DNA from: Gammaproteobacteria bacterium
Lineage (GTDB): Bacteria > Pseudomonadota > Gammaproteobacteria > Xanthomonadales > Rhodanobacteraceae
Assembly: GCA_021324095.1 (NCBI GenBank)
Contig: JAJPJT010000003.1
Location: forward strand, 1 to 48,670
Direction: 5' to 3'
DNA: 48,670 nt
In this document: one piece after another, positions 17,157-27,058 of the stretch
Layout of the letters: each line of letters starts with the position of its first letter
Position numbering within the stretch: the first letter of the stretch is position 1
Translations under genes and position numbers: made by a program
Notes under the pieces: model-generated
The model's input: only the letters and a program-made list of their open reading frames with translations
What the model was told of the DNA's origin: nothing
Databases searched by the model: none

Positions 17157-17264
17157 GGGGATTGGGAATGGGCAGTGGGGGCGCAAGGCCGATGCGCCAC
17201 CGCAAGATTGCGACCCCGCACGAGCGCTGCCCGATCGCGCCCCCGCTACCCATCCCCCACCCCC
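17157..17264. other. Two G-quadruplex-type motifs on opposite strands
   Basis: On the plus strand 17157-17181 reads G4-N3-G3-N3-G3-N4-G5. On the minus strand 17264-17240 reads G5-N1-G5-N2-G3-N4-G5 and covers the last codons and stop of hpt. Both fit the canonical four-run quadruplex pattern, and the minus-strand motif would be present in the hpt mRNA ahead of mtnP. The halves are also imperfect inverted repeats, so a hairpin is an alternative structure. Confidence 0.6.
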
Positions 17265-17815
17265 TCGTCGCGCAGAGCGAAGATGCCCGGCAGGTTGCGC
17301 CCTTGTCCGTGGTAGTCCAGTCCATATCCAAACACGTAGCGGTCGGGCACTTCCAGCCCCACGAAATCCGCGCGCAATCCGCGCACCCTGCGATCGTGAC
17401 GCTTCAGGCACAGCACCGCGACCAGCACGCGCTTCGCGCCTTCCGCGATGCAGAAGTCGCGCAAGGCTTCGAGCGTGTAGCCCTCGTCGAGGATGTCGTC
17501 GACCAGGATCACCGTGCGTCCGGACAGCCGCGCCTGCGGCCGCCGGATCCATTCGATGTCGTGCCCGCTCGTCCCGCCGCGATAGCGGCTGGCATGCACG
17601 TAGTCGAATTCGAGATCGGCGTCGATCGCAAACGCAAGCGGTGCCGCGAAAAACATCCCGCCGTTCATCACCGTGAGGAACACCGCACGCTCGCCACGCA
17701 AGGCCGCGGTGATTTCGGCGCCGATGCGTGCGATCGCCGCTTCCACTGCGCCGCGCTCGTGGAGGCATTCGGCGCGCGGCAATACTGCGGCGAGTGGGCC
17801 GTGCTGCGCGCTCAT
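17246..17815 (-). CDS. hpt: Hypoxanthine-guanine phosphoribosyltransferase
   Basis: A 189-residue type I phosphoribosyltransferase converting hypoxanthine or guanine plus PRPP to IMP or GMP. The PRPP loop is VILVDDILDEGYTL, in place of the more usual VDDIIDTG-x-T, and the flexible loop region includes YVHASRYRGGTSG. LTVMNGGMFF represents PPi loop I. The ATG start overlaps the nagZ stop as ATGA, so the two genes are translationally coupled. The last codons (EGVGDG) lie in a G-run tract. Together with mtnP it forms a purine-salvage pair. Confidence 0.95.
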   Translation of the reverse strand: MSAQHGPLAAVLPRAECLHERGAVEAAIARIGAEITAALRGERAVFLTVMNGGMFFAAPLAFAIDADLEFDYVHASRYRGGTSGHDIEWIRRPQARLSGRTVILVDDILDEGYTLEALRDFCIAEGAKRVLVAVLCLKRHDRRVRGLRADFVGLEVPDRYVFGYGLDYHGQGRNLPGIFALRDEGVGDG

Positions 17816-18831
17816 GCGCTGGCCGCTCCGGATGTGGCCAGATCGCGCAGCGCCGCGACGTAACGCGCGTGCTGCGGATTGTCACGCAAGGCCTGCCAGC
17901 CCTCCGCAACGCTGCCGCATAGCGTTCGGACTTTCTCGTCCGCGCAGGGCGCACGGCCGCGTACCGACGCAATCGCTGCGTCCACCATCGCCGAGGCGCA
18001 GACCAGCACCAGGTCGCAGCCCGCATCGAGATGCGCGGTGACGCGGCCGCCGATGCCGCCGGCGGATTCCGCCGCGGCCATACCGACATCGTCGCTGAAC
18101 ACCACGCCATGAAATCCGAGCTCGCCGCGCAGCACGTCGTCGATCCAGATTTTCGAATAGCCCGCGGCCGCCCTATCCACTTCCGGATAGGTCACGTGCG
18201 CCACCATCACCGCCTCGGCGCCCACCGCGATGCCCTCCACAAACGGCACCAGATCCGCATCGCGAATGGCCGCCAGAGGACGTGGATCGATCGCGGCCTC
18301 CAGATGCGTATCCTCTGGAATCGAGCCGTGTCCCGGATAATGCTTCAGTGTCGCGGCCATGCCAGCTAGCCGCATCCCGCGCACGTACGCCGCCCCCAGT
18401 TCCGCGACCACCTGCGGATCGGAATCGAACGCACGCTCGCCGATCACGCGATTGCCACGTGCAAGATCCACTACCGGCGCGAACGACAGGTCGATGTCGC
18501 AGGCGCGCAATTCGCTTGCCATCACGATCGCGTGCATTTCCGCCATTGCCACCGCTGCGTCGCGTTCGCGATGGTACAGCTCGCCGATCCGCTTCAATGG
18601 CGGCAAGCGCGTAAAGCCCTCCCGGAAACGCTGCACCGGACCGCCTTCGTGATCGACGCAGATCACGAATGCTGCGCCGCGCAATGCGCGGATCGAGTCC
18701 ACCAGCACCTGCAATTGCTCGCGATCCGCGTAATTGCGGCTGAACAGGATCGCGCCGCTGACCTCGGGCGCCAACAGGCGGGCATGTTCGTGTTCGGCGA
18801 GTCGCGTGCCCTCGATTCCAACGATCAGCAT
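17812..18831 (-). CDS. nagZ: Beta-N-acetylhexosaminidase (NagZ)
   Basis: A 339-residue cytosolic glycoside hydrolase family 3 enzyme that removes N-acetylglucosamine from anhydromuropeptides during cell-wall recycling. The N-terminal barrel shows GAILFSRNYAD, CVDHEGGPVQRF and LSFAPVVDL. The loop KHYPGHGSIPEDTH carries the Asp-His dyad of NagZ, and GVVFSDDVGM contains the catalytic nucleophile aspartate. Single-domain length agrees with NagZ rather than two-domain GH3 enzymes. No ampD or ampG is nearby. It heads the nagZ-hpt-mtnP unit with a 4-nt overlap to hpt. Confidence 0.97.
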   Translation of the reverse strand: MLIVGIEGTRLAEHEHARLLAPEVSGAILFSRNYADREQLQVLVDSIRALRGAAFVICVDHEGGPVQRFREGFTRLPPLKRIGELYHRERDAAVAMAEMHAIVMASELRACDIDLSFAPVVDLARGNRVIGERAFDSDPQVVAELGAAYVRGMRLAGMAATLKHYPGHGSIPEDTHLEAAIDPRPLAAIRDADLVPFVEGIAVGAEAVMVAHVTYPEVDRAAAGYSKIWIDDVLRGELGFHGVVFSDDVGMAAAESAGGIGGRVTAHLDAGCDLVLVCASAMVDAAIASVRGRAPCADEKVRTLCGSVAEGWQALRDNPQHARYVAALRDLATSGAASA

Positions 18832-18910
18832 CGGGCGAAGATTACTTTGCGGCAGCGGAGCCAGAGCCGCCGATGATAAGGCACCTGCCCTGCCCCATGG
18901 CGAATCCGCT

Positions 18911-20119
18911 TCACGCCGCGGGCAGCACGCGGCAGATGAAGCCTTTCAGGTAATCCGTCTCCGGAATCGCCGGGTGCACCGGATGGTCCGGCGCCTGTTG
19001 CAGCGATCGCAGCACCTGCACGTTGCGATCGAGGTGCCGCGCACCTTTCTGGACGGCATCCAGCAAGGCATTGCGCGGCATGTGGTACGAGCACGAACAG
19101 GTCACCAGAATTCCGTCGCGCGACAACACCTGCATCGCCAGTTCGTTGATCCTGCGGTAAGCCAGCGCCCCTTCCTTGAGATCCTTCTTGCGCTTGACGA
19201 ACGCGGGCGGATCGAGGATCACCACGTCGAAATGTTCGCGCGCCTCGCGCAGTGCCTTCAGGTAATCGAATGCGTCGGCGCGTTCGGCACGCACCCGCTC
19301 CGCAAGGCCATTGCGCTCGGCGTTGCGTTCGATCAGCTTCACGGCGGATGCGGAGGCATCCACGCACGTGACCTTGCGCGCACCCATCGCCGCCGCGCGC
19401 AGCCCCCAGGCACCGAGATACGCGAACATGTCCAAGACGCGCGCACCTTTCACGAATGGCGCCAGCGAATCACGGTTCGCGCGCTGGTCGTAGAACCAGC
19501 CGGTCTTCTGGCCACCGATCGCATCGACCACGAATTCGACGTCGCCCTCGCGTACACGCAGCGCGCCGGGCGGCTCGCCGAAGCCGATGTCGGCATACGC
19601 CATCAGCCCTTCCAGTTCGCGGATACCCGCATCATTCTTCCAGATCAGCGCGCGCGGATTCAGCACCCTGCGCACCGCTTCCTCGACTTCCAGCTTGAGA
19701 CGTTCGATGCCCGCGGTGGTCGCCTGCGCCACGATCACCTCGTCGAAGCGGTCCAGCGTCAGGCCCGGCACGCCGTCCGACTCGCCGTACAGGAGGCGAT
19801 AGTACGGCTCCGGGTACAGGCGCTCGCGCAACGCCAACGCCACTTGCAAACGATGCGCCAACAGTGATGCGTCAAGTGGATGCTCCAGGCCGCGCGCCAC
19901 CAGTCGGGCGCAGATCAAGGAGTGCGGATTCACGTAGCCGACGCCCAGCGGTTTGTCGTTGGCAGCGACGATCGCGCACACCTCGCCGGGCTTGAACGAA
20001 TTGAGCGGCGATCGTATGACATCGACCTCGTTGGCGAAGATCCACAGATGCCCCGCGCGCAAGCGCGCATCCTCGCCGCGCTTCAGGTACAACGCAGGAT
20101 ATTCGACGGGTTCGCTCAC
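18911..20119 (-). CDS. rlmI: 23S rRNA m5C methyltransferase, RlmI type
   Basis: A 402-residue protein with an N-terminal PUA domain (LYLKRGEDARLRAGHLWIF, about residues 9-80) and a C-terminal SAM methyltransferase. GARVLDMFAYLGAWGLRAA is motif I, VTCVDAS the post-I strand, and VVILDPPAFVKRK motif IV, followed by the cysteine segment VTCSCSYHM. This arrangement matches RlmI, which methylates C1962 of 23S rRNA. The 402-residue length is near the E. coli protein. The gene is transcribed divergently from the DUF255 gene across 145 bp. Confidence 0.93.
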   Translation of the reverse strand: MSEPVEYPALYLKRGEDARLRAGHLWIFANEVDVIRSPLNSFKPGEVCAIVAANDKPLGVGYVNPHSLICARLVARGLEHPLDASLLAHRLQVALALRERLYPEPYYRLLYGESDGVPGLTLDRFDEVIVAQATTAGIERLKLEVEEAVRRVLNPRALIWKNDAGIRELEGLMAYADIGFGEPPGALRVREGDVEFVVDAIGGQKTGWFYDQRANRDSLAPFVKGARVLDMFAYLGAWGLRAAAMGARKVTCVDASASAVKLIERNAERNGLAERVRAERADAFDYLKALREAREHFDVVILDPPAFVKRKKDLKEGALAYRRINELAMQVLSRDGILVTCSCSYHMPRNALLDAVQKGARHLDRNVQVLRSLQQAPDHPVHPAIPETDYLKGFICRVLPAA

Positions 20120-20264
20120 GGTTCGATCCGAACTGGAAACTTTGCACGTTATCCGAACGCCCCATTCGGCTACAAGATCGTGACGAAGGGCTGTTCGACG
20201 GCGTGACTCCGCGTGAACGATTCACGTCGATCGTGTACATGCGCCAACGCGTTAGCATGAACGC

Positions 20265-22442
<2,178 letters not shown>

Positions 22443-22462
22443 GGAAGCTCTGATTTTGCTCC

Positions 22463-22533
22463 GTTCCGTTCGTGGTTCGATACGCGAAGCGTACCCAGTG
22501 CTGAGCTTGTCGAAGCATCACCACGAGCGGAAC
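22463..22533. repeat. Inverted repeat between converging genes
   Basis: Arms 22463-22476 and 22520-22533 match at 13 of 14 positions and bracket a small TACGC-GAA-GCGTA hairpin (22481-22493) and a GAGCTTGTCGAAGC segment. The 123-bp gap holds nothing else. It lies between the 3' ends of the DUF255 gene and the TPM-domain gene, so it could end transcription from both sides. No U-tract is visible. Confidence 0.6.
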
Positions 22534-22565
22534 CAAATATTGGCCGTTCGCCTCAGGGTGCGAGT

Positions 22566-23057
22566 TCACCGCAAGACCCGCGCGTGCGGCAGTGCCTGAC
22601 GGCGGCCCGGCCACGGCGGCAGATAGAGTCCCAGCAGGGTGTGCGTGGCTTCGATCCCCGCCAGCGCGCCCTCCTTCCACCGCTCGGCGCGGAATTGCCC
22701 AATCATGTAACCGATGATCCGTTCCCACGATCCTTCCGGCACGCGTGCCGTCACGCCGCGATCGGGAATGATTTCGATCGCGTAGTCACCCAGCAGCACG
22801 TAGATGAGAATTCCCGTGCGGCGTTCGGTATCCCAAACCTTGAGGTCACCGAATACGTTCTCCGCCCGTGCGCGCACCCGGCGGCCGCCGAGCAAATAGC
22901 GCGCAGGCAAGCGCGCCTCGACCGCGAAGCAGATTTCGCCGTCATGCTTGGCCTCGCCGCGGGCAATCGCGTCCTCTATCTCCTGCATCGCCTCGGGCGG
23001 AAACGCCCGACTGGCCGGCGCGTGGAACCAGTGCCGCAGCCAGCGGGTCGGGTCCAT
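22566..23057 (-). CDS. TPM-domain (DUF477) protein
   Basis: A 163-residue protein with the TPM fold: AMQEIEDAIARGEAKHDGEICFAVEARLP, FGDLKVWDTERRTGILIYVLLGDYAIEIIPDRGV, then IIGYMIGQFRAERWKEGALAGIEA. There is no signal peptide or C-terminal membrane anchor, unlike the longer YgcG-type paralogue; in many genomes a short and a long TPM protein sit next to lemA. Neither is present here. The start ATG overlaps the dgkA stop by one base (TGATG), so expression is linked to dgkA. Family function is debated. Confidence 0.85.
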   Translation of the reverse strand: MDPTRWLRHWFHAPASRAFPPEAMQEIEDAIARGEAKHDGEICFAVEARLPARYLLGGRRVRARAENVFGDLKVWDTERRTGILIYVLLGDYAIEIIPDRGVTARVPEGSWERIIGYMIGQFRAERWKEGALAGIEATHTLLGLYLPPWPGRRQALPHARVLR

Positions 23058-23434
23058 CACCACGCCCCCGTGCGTGCGCCGAGGATCACGACCCAGATCA
23101 CGATCACGTTCAGCATCAACAAGAATACCGCGGCCGAACCCATGTCCTTCGCACGACCGGCGATGATGTGCACCTCCGGCCACAGCCTGTCGACCAGGGC
23201 TTCGAGACCCGAATTCAGCATTTCCGCGGCCAACACAGGCAGCAACGAGCCCGCCAGCAAGGCCTTTTCCAGCGCGCCGTGGCCCAGCCACAACCCGATC
23301 GGGAACATGATCACGAACAGGATGACTTCGATCCGGAACGACGCCTCGACGCGCCAACCTTCGCGCAGGCCTTTGAGCGACCAGATCAGCGCCCGCCAGA
23401 TCTGACGCGGTCCGCGGTTGATGTTGCTGGGCAT
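23057..23434 (-). CDS. dgkA: Diacylglycerol kinase, DgkA type
   Basis: A 125-residue inner-membrane enzyme that phosphorylates diacylglycerol to phosphatidic acid, recycling lipid released by periplasmic glucan or LPS modification. The N-terminal amphipathic segment RALIWSLKGLREGWRVEASFRIE and the catalytic stretch EMLNSGLEALVDRLWPEVHIIAGRAKDMGSA (start at AEMLNSGLEA) are intact, with three hydrophobic helices. I start at ATG 23434; an upstream extension of about 40 residues lacks family similarity. It is followed by the TPM gene with a 1-nt overlap. Confidence 0.95.
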   Translation of the reverse strand: MPSNINRGPRQIWRALIWSLKGLREGWRVEASFRIEVILFVIMFPIGLWLGHGALEKALLAGSLLPVLAAEMLNSGLEALVDRLWPEVHIIAGRAKDMGSAAVFLLMLNVIVIWVVILGARTGAW

Positions 23435-23555
23435 GCCTTGGCTTCCCGTTCCGGAAGGGTCGTGTGATGCGCCTGGCACTTGCCATCCGCGCCGGGCGCG
23501 CGCCAGCATACGACGCCAAGACGATGGCCGCGACCGTCGCGGTGAGGGAGATCGC

Positions 23556-23744
23556 ATGCAAACGCTGCGCCGCTGGTTGCCGCTGCTCTTGCTGATTCCC
23601 TTCGTCGCACTGCTGTGGGTGCCGTTCTACAACCGAACGCAGCCGATGATTGCCGGATTTCCATTCTTCTACGTCTGGCAATTCTCCTGGATCGTGCTGG
23701 CGGCGCTGCTGACGTGGATCGTGCATCGCGGGTGGCGCACATGA
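23556..23744 (+). CDS. Small membrane protein, DUF3311
   Basis: A 62-residue protein with two transmembrane helices (WLPLLLLIPFVALLWVPF and FFYVWQFSWIVLAALLTWIV) separated by the conserved FYNRTQPMIAGFPFFY loop. Such proteins almost always precede a sodium:solute symporter of the monocarboxylate type and are assumed to be an accessory subunit. The stop overlaps the symporter start as ATGA. GAGGGAGATCGC precedes the ATG. Confidence 0.9.
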   Translation: MQTLRRWLPLLLLIPFVALLWVPFYNRTQPMIAGFPFFYVWQFSWIVLAALLTWIVHRGWRT

Positions 23745-25279
23745 ACGGTGTACGATTCGACGGAACCGCGCTCGGCGTATTTGCCTTCTTCTTCGTACTG
23801 ATCACGGTGCTCGGATTCGTCGCAGCGCGCTGGCGCCGCGGCGATCTGAGCCACCTGCAGGAATGGGGTTTGGGCGGCCGTCGGTTTGGCGCGTTCGTCA
23901 CGTGGTTCCTGCTGGGCGGCGACCTCTACACCGCCTACACGTTGATCGCGGTGCCGGCGCTGGTGTACGCCGTCGGTGCCTACGGCTTCTTCGCAATGCC
24001 GTACACGGTGTTCGTGTACCCGATCGTGTTCCTGACCATGCCGCGCCTGTGGAACGCGTGCCGCAAGCACGGCTGGATCACCTCGGCGGATTTCGTGGAG
24101 GGCCGCTACGGCAGCCGCGGACTGGCGCTGGCGGTCGCAGTGACTGGCGTCTTGGCGACGATGCCCTACATCGCGCTGCAACTCGTCGGCCTCGAAGTGG
24201 TGTTCGAGGCGATGGGGCTCGGCGCGCTCGGGATCGGCAGGGAAACGCCGCTGATCATCGCCTTCGTGATCCTGGCGCTGTACACCTATTCCAGCGGCTT
24301 GCGCGCGCCGGCGCTGATCGCGTTCGTGAAGGACGCGATGCTGTACATCACCGTGATCGCCGCGGTGGTGATCATTCCGATCAAGCTGGGCGGTTACGGC
24401 GCGGTGTTCCACGCGGCGCAGCAGGCGTTCACGGCCAGAAGCGGCGATACCGGCATCCTGCTGAAGCCCGACCAGTACTGGTCATTCGCAACGCTGGCGC
24501 TCGGCTCGGCGTTCGCGCTGTTCCTGTATCCGCACGCGACCACGGCCACGTTGTCGGCATCGAGCCCGGAAGCGATCCGCCGCAACGCGGTCTGGCTGCC
24601 GGTCTACAGCATCATGCTCGGTCTGGTCGCGCTGCTGGGTTACATGGCACTGGCCGCGCATGTCGACGTCAGGAACGGGTCGATGGCAGTCCCTGCACTC
24701 ATCAACGCGAGTTTCCCGCCGTGGTTCGCCGGGTTCTGCTTCGCCGCGATCGCGCTGGGCGCGCTGGTACCGGCCGCGATCATGTCGATCGGTGCCGCCA
24801 ACCTGTTCACCCGCAACATCTGGCGCGCCTACGTCAACGACGGCTTGTCCGACGCGCAGGAATCGAGGATCGCAAAGAACGTGTCACTGCTGGTGAAGTT
24901 CGGCGCGCTGCTGGCCGTGCTGTACCTGCCCACCAAGTTTGCGATCGATCTGCAACTGCTGGGCGGCATCTGGATGCTTCAAATATTCCCCGCGGTGATC
25001 TGCGGACTGTACACGCGCTGGCTGCGCGCATCCGCACTGCTGGCCGGATGGGTTGCCGGCATGGCGCTGGGCAGCGCGCTGGCGTGGCAGCAGGGCCTGA
25101 AGCCTGTATACACATTCGTCTTCGGCGACGCGCACTACGGCATTTACATCGGCCTGCTGGCGCTGGCCCTGAACTTCGTCGTCGCCATCGTCCTCACGCC
25201 GGCTGCGGCAATGTTCAGGCGCGATGCGCCAGCAGACCAGACACAGGCAATCGATTACGAGGATTTGGCGGCGGACTGA
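23741..25279 (+). CDS. Sodium:solute symporter family permease (monocarboxylate type)
   Basis: A 512-residue inner-membrane protein with about 13 hydrophobic helices. The SSS-family region FVEGRYGSRGLALAVAVTG, the ALYTYSSGLRAPALIAFVKDA segment and GALVPAAIMSIGAANLFTRN resemble MctP/YjcG-like transporters of acetate, lactate or pyruvate. Pairing with DUF3311 through a 4-nt overlap supports the monocarboxylate class; the substrate is not proven. The start chosen is ATG 23741. The end overlaps the convergent M56 peptidase gene by 25 bp. Confidence 0.9.
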   Translation: MNGVRFDGTALGVFAFFFVLITVLGFVAARWRRGDLSHLQEWGLGGRRFGAFVTWFLLGGDLYTAYTLIAVPALVYAVGAYGFFAMPYTVFVYPIVFLTMPRLWNACRKHGWITSADFVEGRYGSRGLALAVAVTGVLATMPYIALQLVGLEVVFEAMGLGALGIGRETPLIIAFVILALYTYSSGLRAPALIAFVKDAMLYITVIAAVVIIPIKLGGYGAVFHAAQQAFTARSGDTGILLKPDQYWSFATLALGSAFALFLYPHATTATLSASSPEAIRRNAVWLPVYSIMLGLVALLGYMALAAHVDVRNGSMAVPALINASFPPWFAGFCFAAIALGALVPAAIMSIGAANLFTRNIWRAYVNDGLSDAQESRIAKNVSLLVKFGALLAVLYLPTKFAIDLQLLGGIWMLQIFPAVICGLYTRWLRASALLAGWVAGMALGSALAWQQGLKPVYTFVFGDAHYGIYIGLLALALNFVVAIVLTPAAAMFRRDAPADQTQAIDYEDLAAD

Positions 25280-26571
25280 CGCGGCACGCACTTGAATGGC
25301 GGCTTCAAGTCGTGACTCTCGCCTTCCGGGCATTGCCCGACATTGTTCGCCAGCGAGAATGAAACCGGACTGGTAATCCATCCGCCAACCGGTTTGCCGT
25401 TCCTGATCCCCGGATTGAACTTCCAGTTTTCCGCAGCAGTCACGGCCGCTGCCTGCAGCTCTGCGGAAGCAGTCGTGGTTTTCGACCGATCGACATCTAC
25501 TCTGGTGATCTGACCCTCGGGATTTACGTGTATGCGCAACATTACGGTGCCCTGCTCACCATTTTTGATCGCATCGACGGGATAACGCGGCGGATTGCTG
25601 TTCCTGGACGCAATATCGACTGACGGCAGTTTCGATGTTGCCGCGCGTTGGGTGCTGGCTTCTGCGGGCATCTGCCCGCCTGCAACGTACAAACCACCAG
25701 CCAGCAATACCGCGATTGCAATAAATCCCGCGCGACGACGCAGCGCGCCCGGTGGAGTCCTGGTAAGCATGGCAATGCGCTCCTTCAGTTGCGGCTCGGT
25801 GAGCCAGGGAATCAAAGCGGGCGCCGGTTGAACAGCAACGCTGTCCAGCAGCGCGTGCGCGTAGTTCGCGGTTCGCTTGGGACACGCCCGCAACGACGCG
25901 GCATCACAGGCAAGTTCCTGATCCAGTCGGAAACGCGGTCGCGCAAACCATGCCAGCGGATGAAACCAGAGCAACGCGCACGCGATTTCCATCGCCAGCG
26001 TCCACCAGGCATCACCTCGATGCGCGTGGGTGAGTTCATGGCGCAGCACTACTTCCCGCATGGCGATGCTGTCAAACCGATCAGGGAAATCGGCGGGCAG
26101 CAGGATCAGCGAACGAGGCAAGGCCCACAGCACCGCGGGACCCGCGCCATGCACGCGCATGCGGATGGGATCGAGGCGTGGTTCGGCTTCCGCCAGTATG
26201 GGAATCCATGCGGGCGGCGCGGCGCCCAAGCCGCGCAGCAGCTTGAAGTAGTGTACGGCGAGCCGAATGACACCGATCGTGGCACCCAGCAGCCACAGCG
26301 CGATCAGAATCTGCGCCAAACCAACCACGACAGGTTGCGCTGTCGCAGCGGGCGTGAAATGCGGTGTCACTGTCAGTTCGGGCAGCAAAATTATCGCGGC
26401 CGGCACCAACCGATTCGGCAACAGCGGAGCCAATGCCAGGAGAATCGGCAGCAGCCACAGCGTGAATGCCGGACCGGCGCCAAACGCCCATCGTGCAGGG
26501 CGCCGCAACAGCAGGACCACGGCCAGCCCCAGCGTCGCACCGGCCAGCATCCGCAACAGCAGCTCAGCCAT
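25255..26571 (-). CDS. M56 (BlaR1-like) membrane peptidase with C-terminal TonB domain
   Basis: A 438-residue membrane protein. Three or four N-terminal helices (LAGATLGLAVVLLL, FTLWLLPILLALAPLL, ILIALWLLGATIGVIR) precede the zinc site VLRHELTHAHRGDAWW (HExxH), with a further helix near WFHPLAW. One helix (GFIAIAVLLAGGLYVAG) leads to a periplasmic domain of the TonB type: PPRYPVDAIKNGEQGTVMLRIHVNPEGQI and AAENWKFNPGIRNGKPV. BlaR1-like proteins sense an envelope signal and cleave the partner repressor. There is no penicillin-binding sensor domain; the TonB-like domain replaces it. The start overlaps the repressor gene by 8 nt. Confidence 0.9.
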   Translation of the reverse strand: MAELLLRMLAGATLGLAVVLLLRRPARWAFGAGPAFTLWLLPILLALAPLLPNRLVPAAIILLPELTVTPHFTPAATAQPVVVGLAQILIALWLLGATIGVIRLAVHYFKLLRGLGAAPPAWIPILAEAEPRLDPIRMRVHGAGPAVLWALPRSLILLPADFPDRFDSIAMREVVLRHELTHAHRGDAWWTLAMEIACALLWFHPLAWFARPRFRLDQELACDAASLRACPKRTANYAHALLDSVAVQPAPALIPWLTEPQLKERIAMLTRTPPGALRRRAGFIAIAVLLAGGLYVAGGQMPAEASTQRAATSKLPSVDIASRNSNPPRYPVDAIKNGEQGTVMLRIHVNPEGQITRVDVDRSKTTTASAELQAAAVTAAENWKFNPGIRNGKPVGGWITSPVSFSLANNVGQCPEGESHDLKPPFKCVPRQSAAKSS

Positions 26572-26962
26572 GACGGCGCTCCTTCTTCTCCAGGTCTTCG
26601 ACGAGCCTGCGCAATTCGGCAATGTCTTTTGCGCTCAGCTTTTCACTGCGACTGAAGTGCACCAGCAGCGGTGCGACGCGGCCTCCGAATACGCGATCCA
26701 GTAGGCTGCGGCTTTCCGTTGTCTGCCATTGCTCACGTGTCAGCACCGGCAAATACAGGTATCTCCGTCCTTCGCGCTCGGCGCGTGCAGCACCCTTGCG
26801 CACGAGACGATTCAGCAAAGTTCGAACCGTGTTCTCGTGCCAACCGGTTTCGGCATGCAAAGCCCTTGCCAGATCTTCCGAACCCCGCGGTGCTCGCTTC
26901 CACAGTTGCTCCATGACGAGGCTTTCGGCTTCGCTGATGGCGGGATTGACACGCTTGGGCAT
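26564..26962 (-). CDS. BlaI/MecI-family transcriptional repressor
   Basis: A 132-residue winged-helix repressor: ISEAESLVMEQLWKRAPRGSEDLARAL, the recognition-helix region WHENTVRTLLNRLVRKGAARAERE, then the wing GRRYLYLPVL. The C-terminal half carries dimerisation helices ending VEDLEKKERRHG. The partner M56 peptidase overlaps by 8 nt and would inactivate it. Start ATG 26962 was chosen from the conserved MPKRVNPAISEAE; a TTG further upstream would place the start inside the predicted promoter. A 34-bp imperfect palindrome between 26981 and 27014 is the probable operator, giving autoregulation. Other targets are unknown. Confidence 0.93.
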   Translation of the reverse strand: MPKRVNPAISEAESLVMEQLWKRAPRGSEDLARALHAETGWHENTVRTLLNRLVRKGAARAEREGRRYLYLPVLTREQWQTTESRSLLDRVFGGRVAPLLVHFSRSEKLSAKDIAELRRLVEDLEKKERRHG

Positions 26963-26980
26963 GGCAGTGGCCCTGTTCAC

Positions 26981-27028
26981 GACATCTGTAGTTGATCTAA
27001 AGACTACATATGTCGTTTCTTTTGTCAA
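26981..27028 (-). promoter_or_regulatory. Predicted promoter and BlaI-type operator
   Basis: On the minus strand TTGACA (27028-27023) and TAGTCT (27006-27001) are spaced by 16 nt. Arms 26981-26992 and 27003-27014 form an inverted repeat with one mismatch in 12 and a 10-nt spacer; it contains TGTAGT...ACTACA, in keeping with the TACA/TGTA half-sites of BlaI/MecI proteins. The operator covers the -10 box, fitting repression. Confidence 0.7.
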
Positions 27029-27058
27029 GTGCAGGGTTGACCCTGCATCGCGGGCTGC

